Assembly: GCA_934401755.1 (NCBI GenBank)
Contig: CAKRSU010000002.1
Span: 39,595-103,594, forward strand
DNA from: an uncultured Oxalobacter sp.
GTDB lineage: Bacteria > Pseudomonadota > Gammaproteobacteria > Burkholderiales > Burkholderiaceae_D
Length of the DNA stretch: 64,000 nucleotides
Reading direction: 5' to 3'
Made by a program: the position numbers and the translations under genes. The notes under the pieces are model-generated. The model ran no database searches and had not been told where the DNA came from. It saw only the letters and a list, made by a program, of their open reading frames with translations. Of the stretch, positions 53,243 through 62,736 are shown piece by piece. How positions within the stretch are numbered: position 1 is the first letter of the stretch; each line of letters begins with the position of its first letter.

Positions 53243-53674
53243 ATAAATGCTTTCGCCAATTAATTCATTTCCCTGCGAAATCTATCATTATTAAACGTTT
53301 AGACTGTATTCGAAATGGTAATTTCGTAATTACCATACCATTCAGGAAACAATTTTTGAACTATGTTTTAAAGAAGAGTATGGAGGTAATAAATCTTCAC
53401 AAAAAGCTGATATTGAACAAGCGATTAGACTTGCAAAAGAGATTTAACAATAACAATAGTTTCAAATATTTCTTTGTCTCAAATACAAGGAAATCGTAAT
53501 GCCTACATTCATCAAATTGAGGTTAGCATTGCTATGCCTATATATTAAATACTGCAATAAATCTCCTAGCTCTAAAAAAAATTAAGCTACCTGATACAGA
53601 ATCAGATAGCTTAATTGAAAGATTTTTGAACCAACCTACTTTAAGTTGCGTTCATCCCTGACGAAATAATCAGA
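53243..53674. other. intergenic region with a possible gene remnant
   Basis: An open stretch 53322-53447 without a start codon reads TIQETIFELCFKEEYGG and then ADIEQAIRLAKEI before a stop; it looks like the C-terminus of a lost gene. No other coding signal. A terminator hairpin is at 53580-53616. Confidence 0.35.
53580..53616. terminator. terminator between nfo and the porin gene
   Basis: A 16-bp stem with one mismatch (53580-53595 with 53601-53616), five-base loop. On the minus strand it is followed by eight T, making a strong terminator for the porin gene. Confidence 0.8.
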
Positions 53675-54787
53675 TTAGAAATTATGGGTAATACCAAACT
53701 GAACGCCAGTCATGGAATCATTCGCAACACCATTGTTGTTATAGATTGAACCCACAAAATCATTATCGCTGTCAGTGTAAGAAACAACGCCGTACAACTG
53801 AGTCCGTTTAGACAGATCATAAGTCAAACCAACGGCATATTTGTTGACATCACCATCATCTTCACTATTATCGATAGAACCACGGTTATAAGCCAATTTC
53901 AATGTTGTTGCACCGAATTCATAGGACAAACCAATTTCCCATTCTTTCTGTTCGATACCATTGATCATGCCTTTAACAACTGCATCATAATCACTTGTAA
54001 AGTAACCACTCAAGTTCTTGATCTGGCTAGCCTGATATCCCAAGGACAGACGGAAGTCTCCGATCTGGTAAGCACCACCAACATTCCAGACAAAAGATTT
54101 GTCAGAATCAGCAACACGGGTATAGTTAGCGGTTAAGAATAAGTCATTGGCATCATAACGTAAAGATGCACCGAAACCATCATTCTTAACGCCGTGTTTT
54201 TTCGTACTATCTGCTGCTTCAACGTGTTTATCACCACCTAAGGTATAGGTCAAACCAAAGGAGAAGCCTGCCCATTCTGGAGAATCATAGCGAATGGTAT
54301 TAGAAATCTGTTCAGAACGAGTCAAATTGTACATTGCCAAGGAAGAACCTGTTGTTCCCTGTTCAAATGGGTCAATTTCCGTGAAATATTCAACGGACAT
54401 TTCATTAACACGTCCCAAACGAACTTGACCAAATGGACCAGCAATACCTACGTTAGCAGCGCCCACCCAATCCACATTATCATCACGGGTAGCTAATGCT
54501 TTAGCTAAAGAATCATGGGCATTATAAGTATTGTCAGTATGTTTACCCGTACCATCATACAGATTGAATTGTTTTTCCAACTGGAAAGTTGCTTTATAGC
54601 CATTTCCTAAATCTTCAGAACCCTGAAAACCAATCAAGTTGGTTGCATTTTCATCCATATGGGCATCTGCACCGGTTTCTTTGACATAACCGGTATCAAC
54701 AGTACCATAAATAGTAACGTTAGTCTGAGCATAAGCGGCAGAGCCAGCTAAACTCATCAAAGCAAGTGCGAGAACTTTCTTATTCAT
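53675..54787 (-). CDS. outer-membrane porin (Gram-negative trimeric type)
   Basis: A general diffusion porin, 370 residues. ATG 54787 gives a standard signal peptide MNKKVLALALMSLAGSAAYA with cleavage before QTN; the frame opens five codons upstream. The mature protein begins VTIYGTVDTGY, then GFQGSEDLGNGYKATFQLE, VGIAGPFGQVRLGR, and ends in HNF, the C-terminal Phe needed for outer-membrane assembly. The pattern of amphipathic strands fits 16-stranded betaproteobacterial porins. Acidic residues are frequent in the loops. It is transcribed alone and its composition (less AT-rich) suggests high expression. Confidence 0.94.
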   Translation of the reverse strand: MNKKVLALALMSLAGSAAYAQTNVTIYGTVDTGYVKETGADAHMDENATNLIGFQGSEDLGNGYKATFQLEKQFNLYDGTGKHTDNTYNAHDSLAKALATRDDNVDWVGAANVGIAGPFGQVRLGRVNEMSVEYFTEIDPFEQGTTGSSLAMYNLTRSEQISNTIRYDSPEWAGFSFGLTYTLGGDKHVEAADSTKKHGVKNDGFGASLRYDANDLFLTANYTRVADSDKSFVWNVGGAYQIGDFRLSLGYQASQIKNLSGYFTSDYDAVVKGMINGIEQKEWEIGLSYEFGATTLKLAYNRGSIDNSEDDGDVNKYAVGLTYDLSKRTQLYGVVSYTDSDNDFVGSIYNNNGVANDSMTGVQFGITHNF

Positions 54788-54948
54788 AATACAAAAATAC
54801 AAAGAGTAATAATGAGAAATAAAATGAAAACGTCAACGCACGAGATTATAGATGAATCGTAATGCAAATAAAAACAATTATTATTTACTTTATCGTTAAA
54901 TAAAGTATTTACCGCTAAATGTTGTACTCATACGACAAATGAAGCCAA

Positions 54949-55398
54949 TCAAACAGTTATTGGATAATTTAACGCCATACAGTCGTCCGTCATCCATTGA
55001 GATTTCAGCTGTTCCCAAGCTGATGCAATCGCTTGCCATTCTTGGGTATGTAATAATTTTGCGGATGCATGTTCTGCCAAAGAACAACTTCCGGTTAATT
55101 TTGCCATTTCAGATAATGCAGCTTGCTCTTTTTTCCATGCCGCAGATTCAGAGGCTAAAAGATGAATTTTAATGAACTGATCCATTAATGCACTAAGGCA
55201 CACAACCAATCCTAATTCAGCAGCCATTCCCCGTTTTCTGATAGTCTCTAATTGAGTCACAAAACGATTCAAAAATTCTCGATGAAAGGCATTAACGTCA
55301 ATGCCTGGTAAATAGCTACTAAATTCAGACACAAGATCTTGCTGATACTTTAAAGGCAATTCTTTAAACCAAACTACAAATGCATCATACGGTGTCAT
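54949..55398 (-). CDS. hypothetical protein
   Basis: I do not recognise this 149-residue protein. It has no signal peptide; the sequence is helical, with LGLVVCLSALMDQFI as its most hydrophobic segment, and a frequent Ala/Lys/Glu pattern. It lies between the porin and a lipoprotein gene on the same strand, 37 bases behind the latter, so the two may be co-transcribed. A GGGGGTGATATG start context supports translation. Confidence 0.6.
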   Translation of the reverse strand: MTPYDAFVVWFKELPLKYQQDLVSEFSSYLPGIDVNAFHREFLNRFVTQLETIRKRGMAAELGLVVCLSALMDQFIKIHLLASESAAWKKEQAALSEMAKLTGSCSLAEHASAKLLHTQEWQAIASAWEQLKSQWMTDDCMALNYPITV

Positions 55399-55435
55399 AT
55401 CACCCCCAATGATAAAAGATAAAAGTTGATTTTAA

Positions 55436-56431
55436 TCAAAATTGCTTCAACCGAATGACAGAGTTGTAATACAGTACGGCATCACTATAACGTCGCATCA
55501 TCCGATTATAAACAACTGATCTTCTTGATTGTTTTAACGTATCATACAATTCGATCAGTTGAGATAACTGTGTATGCATGCCACCAAACCCTCTATCATC
55601 TGTCCATTCTCGTCCTTGTTGAGTATAAGTTGTTTTCAATTGATTCAATTCTCGCTTTAAACGATTAACGAATTGATCTGCCTGAAGATAACTATTGGGT
55701 CGACGATAAGCTTGATTTTTGTTTAAAAAATCCATCAAGTACCATGTTGTCTGTAACGCTCTTTCTGCAAAATATCGAGGATGATTGGGATGACTTGCAT
55801 AGATTCCAATTAATCGAGCCGATTCACTTTGCTGTACTTGTAATAAAAGAGAACCAATCTGATTCATCGCAGCGATTAATTGATCATAATCGGCTTTGAT
55901 AACAGGTAAAACCATCTTGGCACCATTCATATCATCTCGACGATAAACTTGATTACGAAAATAAGGCAGGCTATTTTTTTCATCCGCTAATAATTTTTCA
56001 CCAGCGACAATTGCTTGTTGAATGGCACTATCTAATTCAGATGACTCATCAATACCATAAGAAATCCCTCTTTTTAAGAAACGAATCCCTTTATTGAGTC
56101 CTCTGATAACAGGATAAGCAATCACATCTTGCGATGTTGATTTCATGGTTTTCGTTGTCAAAATATAATAAGATGGCATCAAACTCCATTGTCCGACCAT
56201 AATATGGTTATAACCTTGTATATAGTCATTGATTTGACGATTATCGACAGATGGCGTAAATAGCTTTAATGCCCCTGTTTGAGATTCGAGAGCCATGCCT
56301 TCTGATTCTTCCAGATTTCGGCTTTGAGCAACCGTTTCCATCATGGTAGGAATGGCATAATAACACCCTGACAATAAAGATATTCCTATTGCAGTTAATA
56401 TTGGCAAACCATAGCGTATGCGCTTATCCAT
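55436..56431 (-). CDS. hypothetical lipoprotein
   Basis: A 331-residue protein with a lipoprotein signal: basic start MDKRIRYG, hydrophobic segment and the lipobox LLSGC near residue 23. The rest is helical, with NDYIQGYNHIMVGQWSLMPSYY and a C-terminal coiled-coil-like part. No domain recognised. It is probably anchored to the outer membrane facing the periplasm. It precedes the 149-residue gene on the same strand. Confidence 0.7.
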   Translation of the reverse strand: MDKRIRYGLPILTAIGISLLSGCYYAIPTMMETVAQSRNLEESEGMALESQTGALKLFTPSVDNRQINDYIQGYNHIMVGQWSLMPSYYILTTKTMKSTSQDVIAYPVIRGLNKGIRFLKRGISYGIDESSELDSAIQQAIVAGEKLLADEKNSLPYFRNQVYRRDDMNGAKMVLPVIKADYDQLIAAMNQIGSLLLQVQQSESARLIGIYASHPNHPRYFAERALQTTWYLMDFLNKNQAYRRPNSYLQADQFVNRLKRELNQLKTTYTQQGREWTDDRGFGGMHTQLSQLIELYDTLKQSRRSVVYNRMMRRYSDAVLYYNSVIRLKQF

Positions 56432-56460
56432 AAAACATTCATATCATCAGAAATATCTGT

Positions 56461-56488
56461 AAAAAAAGGGTAACACCCCGTTACCCTT
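56461..56488 (-). terminator. terminator of the glutaredoxin gene
   Basis: AAGGGTAAC (56466-56474) pairs with GTTACCCTT (56480-56488) around ACCCC. On the minus strand seven T follow. It lies 58 bases behind the glutaredoxin stop codon. Confidence 0.8.
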
Positions 56489-56545
56489 CTTCTCTTTTTA
56501 AATCATGCAAAATTGCATTGAATCATTGAATAATAACCGTAGCAA

Positions 56546-56815
56546 TTATTCGGCCTCAAAGTCGGCTTTGAGTTGATCTAATTCCCCACTTTCAACCATA
56601 TCCAACAGTTCAGCTAAACTACCAACATGAGCATCATCAATGAAAATCTGGGGAATGGTATGACATTCAGAACGTGCCCACATTTCAACAGCTAAATTCA
56701 TATCAATGCCAACAACAATGTTTTCGTATGGCAAGCCTCTTGATTCTAAAATCTGGCAAGCAATATCACATTTGTCATGACCTTTAACGGTATAGATCTC
56801 AATTTTATGTTTCAT
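56546..56815 (-). CDS. glutaredoxin-like protein lacking the N-terminal catalytic Cys
   Basis: The 89-residue protein is a glutaredoxin fold: IEIYTVKGHDKC near the start, TIPQIFIDDAHVGSLAEL with the cis-Pro loop, and the final helix. In canonical Grx3 the active site is CPYC; here it is HDKC, so the nucleophilic Cys is His-13 while Cys-16 remains. Another Cys is at 20. It cannot form the usual disulfide and may act as a glutathione- or metal-binding protein. It stands alone, with its own terminator, between the lipoprotein gene and the right polysaccharide locus. Confidence 0.82.
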   Translation of the reverse strand: MKHKIEIYTVKGHDKCDIACQILESRGLPYENIVVGIDMNLAVEMWARSECHTIPQIFIDDAHVGSLAELLDMVESGELDQLKADFEAE

Positions 56816-57267
56816 ATATATCCTTTAGTGCGATATGCGGTGATCAATATCTCTTTCTTTTTAGAAAAAATCTAATAAAATCATCAAGTTAATCTCTAAA
56901 ATCCTAGTAAAACTCTTACATTGATGCAAATACATAGAAAAAATATCAGCTTCTACTTCCATACTGAAGGTAAAGAATTCTTAGTACAAAAACGCCAATG
57001 TTCTTAGACTTTACGAACAAACTCTAACGAATGAAGTTTAACACAGAAAGTATGACATGAAGTTTTTAGAATACAAAAACTATTGTTAATTCCAATATTT
57101 ACAAGAAACAGTTAAAGCAAGCAGCAAAATATCTTTATAGTTATTAATTTGTCACCTAATTATTAAATTGGATTATCAATAAATCTTAAAGACACTGATA
57201 AAATCAAAAAAACATTTTTTACAATATTAAATAAAACACAATATCATACTAATAAAAATAAACAAAT
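56816..57267. other. AT-rich region between glutaredoxin and the polysaccharide locus
   Basis: I see no gene. It should contain the glutaredoxin promoter on the minus strand and the end of the polysaccharide operon. A short frame at about 56940-57010 (HRKNISFYFHTEGKEF) has no start and no recognisable homology. Confidence 0.35.
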
Positions 57268-58686
57268 TTACCTCATATATTTATTAATACTTCTTATAAT
57301 TTTCTTACGATTATGCCTATTGTATAATAGGCCCAATATTGGTAATTGAGCAAAAATTAGCTGAATCCCATAAAATAATAATTTAAATCTATTCTTTAGT
57401 TTAATCCTTTTTAATAAATTTTTTCGATTTGTTTTTTGACTTTTAGGAGTTTCATCTGATTCTTCAAAAAAATCTATTTTGCTTGGAATATGTATATATG
57501 TAGGATCTGAATGTATATCATTAAATAAATTAACAGATAAAAATTTATTTAACAATAAATATCGCTTATTCCATCTGCCATTGGATTCTATTGCATGATT
57601 AAAATCTTTAATACAACGTATTCGTAATTCTTCATCATTTAACAAACGTAACACCTTGTTTCTCATATCAAAACGATCTTTATATATGGTTGCATCAAGC
57701 GTTTCTTTTGATAATAAATGAGCAAAAAGATCCATCCAATCTTTTTTATATTCCATAACAAGACATGAGTCACTTGCCATAATATCCATAACACGCCAAG
57801 AAAAACTTGTTTTTGCTTGAGGATGTGATATGTTTATAGAAATTTTAGAAGAGTTATAAATATCCTGATTTTCAGATATTGTTCTTATTGGTATTGGAGA
57901 AAAGCAAGAAAAAAGATCAAAATCATAATAAGCAACAAATTTCCACCATCTAAGACCAAAAATCACTAATCCAAGATCAGATAAAATTTGTAAATATTTT
58001 AATCTATCTTGACCAACATAATATGATCGAACGATTTCATACAACCAATCTATATCTTTTGAAGAAACAATCTTTTTGGCATCATCAATACTAAAAAAAT
58101 AATCGTCCTTAAATTTATTATATAATTTTAGTGCATCTGTTGTGTAAAAATTTGAATTAAATGGTGGTATATTAGCAGGCAAAAAATTAGACCCAATAAA
58201 AGATATATTGATATTTTTATCTTTTTTCTCAGATTTTATAATAGTAGCTGGCGGAAAATAAATGTAATCAATCCCTTCATGTAATTTTGTACATAAAAAT
58301 CGTTCATACATTTCTTTTGAATATGATTGAAAACCTAAAAATTTATATTTTTTAAAATTACGAAGAATTATTTCTTTATTCCAAAATGTTTCAGGATTAT
58401 CTGCATCAAGAATAACTATTTTACATTTAATGGATAATACTTCATATAAATTTTTTGGTAAAGAATGATTAAAATTAAAAACAATATCTGGATTAAAATT
58501 TTTTATTTGAGATAAGATATCTTTATTCAACAATTCACTTTCACCACCCCAAGTAGTAATTTTTACATCTGGCCTATTAATATTAAATCGAAAAATATTA
58601 TTATTTTGATTTAATAACGTTTCCGTTATTGCATCGTACATTGCTTCGCCATAATCTGAAAAATATGATATTAATATATTACACAT
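57268..58686 (-). CDS. glycosyltransferase of the CgeB/DUF3880 type
   Basis: A 472-residue GT-B-like protein. The first half has NILISYFSDYGEAMY and FNPDIVFNFNHSLPKNLYEVL. The second half has the donor-site region SKISINISHPQAKTSFSWRVMDIMASDSCLVMEY, whose core is FSWRVMDIMAS, typical of CgeB-like transferases used for spore coat, capsule or O-antigen. A basic C-terminal tail (KRIKLKNRFKLLFYG) may bind the membrane. It is the last gene of the right locus, 3 bases behind the GT2 gene. Confidence 0.78.
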   Translation of the reverse strand: MCNILISYFSDYGEAMYDAITETLLNQNNNIFRFNINRPDVKITTWGGESELLNKDILSQIKNFNPDIVFNFNHSLPKNLYEVLSIKCKIVILDADNPETFWNKEIILRNFKKYKFLGFQSYSKEMYERFLCTKLHEGIDYIYFPPATIIKSEKKDKNINISFIGSNFLPANIPPFNSNFYTTDALKLYNKFKDDYFFSIDDAKKIVSSKDIDWLYEIVRSYYVGQDRLKYLQILSDLGLVIFGLRWWKFVAYYDFDLFSCFSPIPIRTISENQDIYNSSKISINISHPQAKTSFSWRVMDIMASDSCLVMEYKKDWMDLFAHLLSKETLDATIYKDRFDMRNKVLRLLNDEELRIRCIKDFNHAIESNGRWNKRYLLLNKFLSVNLFNDIHSDPTYIHIPSKIDFFEESDETPKSQKTNRKNLLKRIKLKNRFKLLFYGIQLIFAQLPILGLLYNRHNRKKIIRSINKYMR

Positions 58687-58689
58687 GAA

Positions 58690-59697
58690 TTAAATTCGTT
58701 TATAAGGTAATGAAAAAATAGTATTTAAAAAAGATAGTTGAAAATATTTATATTTATCATTTCTACTTTTTACCAATTGAATAAATCCAAAATCAAATAA
58801 TATTTTTTTGTACTTATTGTGCAAACTAGATAAATAATCAAGATAAAAAGATAGATTACTGGATGCTTTTATAAGTTCAATTTCATATTTAAATGTTTTT
58901 AATGTCATACTTTGCATGATTTTGTTATTTTTAACTGTATTATGATCATGCCAACGATATCTCAATAAATTTTTATCAATAAATTTTAGTTTTCCATTTT
59001 TAGAAATCTGTAACATTAACCAATAATCTTCAAGTGGTGCTTTTGTTGTAAAGAATCCAATAGTTTTGAAAATATTTTTTCTTATGAGATACCCATTTGG
59101 TATATAGTTTCCATACATTAGGGAAGTATGCGATCCAAAATTTTCTGATAGAAAGTCAACATTAAGTTTATTATTTTTCTTTAAGAAATCTGAAAATGAA
59201 ATGTAGTAGGCTTTATTAATATCGTAAATGATATCTCTGTTTTTTGTCCAATAACATATTCTTCCAAAAGAATCAATAATTCTATTCTCACCAACAACTA
59301 ATGTAATTTCATTGTTATTTCTCATTACATCAACAAGTTTTAATATTGCCTCTTCTTCTGCAATATCATCTGATGCAATAATATAAATAAATTCACCAAT
59401 TGATATTTTAAGAGCTTCATTGAGTGAATTTATGATTCCTTTATTTTTATTGTATTTCACAAAAAATTTTCTAAACCTTGAATAGCATTTATTTTTTAGT
59501 GCTGATATAACAGCTCTAGTGTTATCTGTCGATCCATCATCTATTATAATTAGTTCTATATTTTTATAAATTTGATTAATTATTGATAATATTGTTTTAT
59601 CAATATATTTCGCATGGTTATATGATGGAATAATAACGGAAACTAATGGTAATGCATTATCATTACTATTTCCATTCGTTAATACATTTAACGACAT
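58690..59697 (-). CDS. family 2 glycosyltransferase
   Basis: A GT-A fold transferase of 335 residues. VSVIIPSYNHAKYIDKTILSI is the opening, IIDDGSTDNT is the nucleotide-binding part, and ASDDIAEEEA holds the DXD-like metal site. APLEDYWLMLQIS supplies the catalytic ED pair and RYRWHDHNT the typical late motif. It transfers a sugar from an NDP donor in the cytoplasm to a growing glycan. Its start overlaps the aminotransferase end by 32 bases. Confidence 0.9.
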   Translation of the reverse strand: MSLNVLTNGNSNDNALPLVSVIIPSYNHAKYIDKTILSIINQIYKNIELIIIDDGSTDNTRAVISALKNKCYSRFRKFFVKYNKNKGIINSLNEALKISIGEFIYIIASDDIAEEEAILKLVDVMRNNNEITLVVGENRIIDSFGRICYWTKNRDIIYDINKAYYISFSDFLKKNNKLNVDFLSENFGSHTSLMYGNYIPNGYLIRKNIFKTIGFFTTKAPLEDYWLMLQISKNGKLKFIDKNLLRYRWHDHNTVKNNKIMQSMTLKTFKYEIELIKASSNLSFYLDYLSSLHNKYKKILFDFGFIQLVKSRNDKYKYFQLSFLNTIFSLPYKRI

Positions 59698-60754
59698 AAT
59701 CTATATCTTTTTGTTTCATTACTGGAGAAATTGGTAATGATATTATTTCTCGGTGAATTTGTTCAGTAATTGGTAAAGACAATGAATTAAATTCTGAATA
59801 AGCTAATTGTTTATGCGGTGGTGTAGGATAATGGATAATTGTTTCAATACCACATTCTTGAAGGTAGTGTTGAAGTTCATTTCTACGCGAAGTTCTTATA
59901 ACAAATACATGCCAAACTGATGCTTTTTCATCATAAGTTGTTGGTAATACAATCAAAGGATGTTTGATGTTGTTTCTATAGTATGTTGCAATTTCTCTTC
60001 TTCGTTGGTTATCTTTATCTAAATATTGCAACTTAATGTCCAAAACAGCTGCTTGTAATTCATCTAATCTTGAATTTTTACCTTTATAAATATGATGGTA
60101 TTTTTTATCTGAACCATAATTTGCAATGGCTTTTATTTTTTCATAAAGGTCTTTATTATTGGTTGTGATTCCTCCACCATCCCCTAAACATCCTAAGTTT
60201 TTTCCAGGATAAAAAGAAAAAGCGGCAGCGTCACTTAGGTTTCCAACTCGTTTGTCTTGATAAAACGCACCATGAGCCTGTGCTGCATCTTCAAATATTT
60301 TGAGATCATATTGTTTCGCCAATGCCCATATTTTTTTCATTTGAACCGCTTGTCCATAAAGATGGACAACTATGATTGCTTTAGTTCTAGGTGTTATCGT
60401 TTGCTCAATCAAATTAGGATCAATATTATAGGTTTCGATATCAGGTTCAACAAAAATAGGTTTGCACCCATTTTCAGATATGGCAAGAATTGTAGCTATA
60501 TAGGTATTAGCAGGTACAATTATTTCATCACCAGGTCCAAAGCCACATGCTTTGATTAATAAAGATATCGCATCTAATCCATTTGCAACACCTAACGCAT
60601 ATTTGGTACCACAAAATTTTGCAAAATTATTGCAAAAGTTATCGTTTTCTTCTGATTGTAAATACCATCCCTTATCTAGAATTCTTTTAAATCGTTTATT
60701 TATTTCTTCTCTAAATCGATTATTTATAATATTTAAATCTAAAAAGTTAATCAT
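59666..60754 (-). CDS. dTDP-3-amino-3,6-dideoxyhexose aminotransferase (FdtB/QdtB-like)
   Basis: PLP enzyme of the DegT/DnrJ/EryC1/StrS family, 362 residues. FLDLNIINNRFREEI and ANGLDAISLLIKACG open it, FEDAAQAHGA contains the PLP-binding Asp, and the Schiff-base Lys is in FYPGKNLGCLGDGG. With the adjacent 3,4-ketoisomerase and RfbB, it aminates C3 of dTDP-3-keto-6-deoxyhexose to give dTDP-Fuc3N or dTDP-Qui3N. Which of the two depends on the isomerase. Cytoplasmic. The region is AT-rich. Confidence 0.88.
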   Translation of the reverse strand: MINFLDLNIINNRFREEINKRFKRILDKGWYLQSEENDNFCNNFAKFCGTKYALGVANGLDAISLLIKACGFGPGDEIIVPANTYIATILAISENGCKPIFVEPDIETYNIDPNLIEQTITPRTKAIIVVHLYGQAVQMKKIWALAKQYDLKIFEDAAQAHGAFYQDKRVGNLSDAAAFSFYPGKNLGCLGDGGGITTNNKDLYEKIKAIANYGSDKKYHHIYKGKNSRLDELQAAVLDIKLQYLDKDNQRRREIATYYRNNIKHPLIVLPTTYDEKASVWHVFVIRTSRRNELQHYLQECGIETIIHYPTPPHKQLAYSEFNSLSLPITEQIHREIISLPISPVMKQKDIDYVVKCINEWK

Positions 60755-60772
60755 AAAAATAAAACTAATATA

Positions 60773-61408
60773 TTAATAATTAAAAAAATGAATCAATGAA
60801 CTTAATGAATCATAATTAACTATACTGAAAGAATCTAAAAATTTTTTATTTCTAAATCCACGGTTAAGTATATAAACATTATTACAATTTTCAACTGATG
60901 CATAATAATCAGAATCAGTATCACCTACAGATATAAGCTCTCCAGAAAATGAATCTATATACTGCTTTTTTTCATAAAGTGCATTTATTGGATTTACAAT
61001 AACAATCTCAGATATAAAATCAGATATTTTAGAATTAGAGATAAACTTAACTGTATAAGACTTATTTTTTCTTGCTGTTAAAATATTAACGGAATAACCA
61101 CAATCAACTATTTTTTTCAAAAAAATAAAAGAATCTGAATACAATTTATCAAAATACATCAAATCATCATTTTCTATACACTCAACCCAATAATTATTTA
61201 TACTGTTAGATAATTTGCTTTCTAACCCTAAAAGATCTGTTAAATATTTTTTTGTATTAAATCCACCTAATTTATATTTCAAATATCCATCAATATTTAT
61301 ATTGAATATTCCATTAGCTTCTAAAGACATTTTTAATGCTATAATATGTCTTTTTTTACTATTTACTAATGTTCCATCAAGATCAACAAATGCTTTCTTC
61401 ATAAACAA
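60773..61408 (-). CDS. HAD-family hydrolase
   Basis: A 211-residue HAD phosphatase with motif I FVDLDGTLVNS near residue 8, motif II NILTARKNKSY, and motif IV SVGDTDSDYYASV. A helical cap lies between motifs I and II. Its start overlaps the ATP-grasp gene by 26 bases, so the two are translationally coupled and probably act on the same intermediate. Substrate unknown; a sugar or amino-acid phosphate is likely from context. Confidence 0.82.
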   Translation of the reverse strand: MFMKKAFVDLDGTLVNSKKRHIIALKMSLEANGIFNINIDGYLKYKLGGFNTKKYLTDLLGLESKLSNSINNYWVECIENDDLMYFDKLYSDSFIFLKKIVDCGYSVNILTARKNKSYTVKFISNSKISDFISEIVIVNPINALYEKKQYIDSFSGELISVGDTDSDYYASVENCNNVYILNRGFRNKKFLDSFSIVNYDSLSSLIHFFNY

Positions 61409-62315
61409 CTTCTTTATAATATCGAGTTACAACAGAATTCCAGCGAACATCTTGATTCAATACATTAGGTATATTTTCTTTTAATACTATTTTTTTAAAT
61501 GTTTCTAAATAATTTTTTGATACAGCTAATGTTGCTGAACCAAATCCAGCAAATCTGCAGTTAACCTCAACGAACCAGAAATTGTTACTATTATCTTTTA
61601 TAAATTGTATATTAGAAAATCCTCTTAAACAAAAAACGCTTAAAATCCTTTTAACATAATCTATTAATAAATCGTTTTTCTCTATTTTTGATTTTACTGC
61701 AACACCACTTTTAACTTCTATTCTTGTTCTAGGAACTATATATATTGGTTTTCCATCTATATCTGCTAGTACATCTACAGTATATTCATTGCCATCAATA
61801 AATTCTTGTAAAAAATTAATATTTTTATTTAATGCTTCAACATTGGTATTTTTTTCATAAATTTGTATTCCTTTACTCCCAACACTAATCCTATCTCGTA
61901 AGATTTTTTTTACACTTTTAGTATCGGAATTAAAAATAGTTGGTACAGGTATTCCTGCTTCTTTCAAAAGACTACTACAAAGTAGTTTATCTCTGACAAT
62001 TTCAATTGTTTTAATATCTGGTAATAAAAGACTACAATTTAACTCAGATGATTTTTTTGCTACTTGATATACTTCCTCATCATTTATCGGAATAAATATA
62101 TCAATTTTTTCTTTTTTTAATATTGTTTTTATCGATGATATATAATTTTCATCTTTAGCATATGGAACTTTATAATAATTCTTGCATAAGATACTACCAG
62201 CAGTATATCCATAATTATTAATATCACATCCAACTATATAATCACCTATCTTCTGGAAATATCTAATAAGATTTACACTTGTTGATGTGCCTACAGAACT
62301 AATAAGAATTTTCAT
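61383..62315 (-). CDS. ATP-grasp enzyme
   Basis: A 310-residue ligase of the carbamoyl-phosphate-synthase-like ATP-grasp group. MKILISSVGTSTSVNLIRYF is the N-terminal pre-ATP fold, FIPINDEEVYQVAKKS follows, and LQEFIDGNEYTVDVLAD and FVEVNCRFAGFGSA contain the ATP- and metal-binding acidic residues. Enzymes of this type join a carboxylate to an amine or other nucleophile through an acyl phosphate. In polysaccharide clusters they attach amino acids or similar groups to sugars. It lies between the ketoisomerase and the HAD gene. No classical N-acyltransferase for the 3-amino sugar is present in this part of the locus. Confidence 0.8.
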   Translation of the reverse strand: MKILISSVGTSTSVNLIRYFQKIGDYIVGCDINNYGYTAGSILCKNYYKVPYAKDENYISSIKTILKKEKIDIFIPINDEEVYQVAKKSSELNCSLLLPDIKTIEIVRDKLLCSSLLKEAGIPVPTIFNSDTKSVKKILRDRISVGSKGIQIYEKNTNVEALNKNINFLQEFIDGNEYTVDVLADIDGKPIYIVPRTRIEVKSGVAVKSKIEKNDLLIDYVKRILSVFCLRGFSNIQFIKDNSNNFWFVEVNCRFAGFGSATLAVSKNYLETFKKIVLKENIPNVLNQDVRWNSVVTRYYKEVVYEESIC

Positions 62316-62327
62316 AATTTTATTACA

Positions 62328-62732
62328 TTAACTATTTATTATTTTTTGCATAATAAATTCATCATAATTTCTGATATATTCATTTTCATTATAAAAATCA
62401 GAAGCTAATACCATTAATTTACAACCATAAGAAAAGTCTCTCATTTCCCTCCAGATATTTTTCCCAATATATAAACCTCGATCCGGTCTATCTAATCGAA
62501 CTTTTATTTTTTCTTTTCCATCATCACAAACGAATGTACATGCTCCATCAATGGCAATAACTATCTGTTCAAGATTTTTATGAGCATGTTTCCCCCTTCC
62601 TTCATCTGGTAAAGTATCAAATATGTAATAAATTCTTTTAATTTCAAATGGAATATTCTTTAGATTTTCTAAAGAAACTAGTTTTCCTCTGTTATCACCG
62701 AATACTTTAAAATCCATTAATTTAATATTCAT
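62328..62732 (-). CDS. dTDP-4-oxo-6-deoxyglucose 3,4-ketoisomerase (FdtA/QdtA-like)
   Basis: A cupin of 134 residues: FKVFGDNRGKLVSLE, RIYYIFDTLPDEGRGKHAH with the two catalytic His, and LEQIVIAIDGACTFVCDDG. It moves the keto group from C4 to C3, the step between RfbB and the aminotransferase. FdtA and QdtA differ in the configuration at C4, which I cannot settle by eye. It is 4 bases downstream of rfbB and precedes the ATP-grasp gene. Confidence 0.9.
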   Translation of the reverse strand: MNIKLMDFKVFGDNRGKLVSLENLKNIPFEIKRIYYIFDTLPDEGRGKHAHKNLEQIVIAIDGACTFVCDDGKEKIKVRLDRPDRGLYIGKNIWREMRDFSYGCKLMVLASDFYNENEYIRNYDEFIMQKIINS

Positions 62733-62736
62733 TTGA

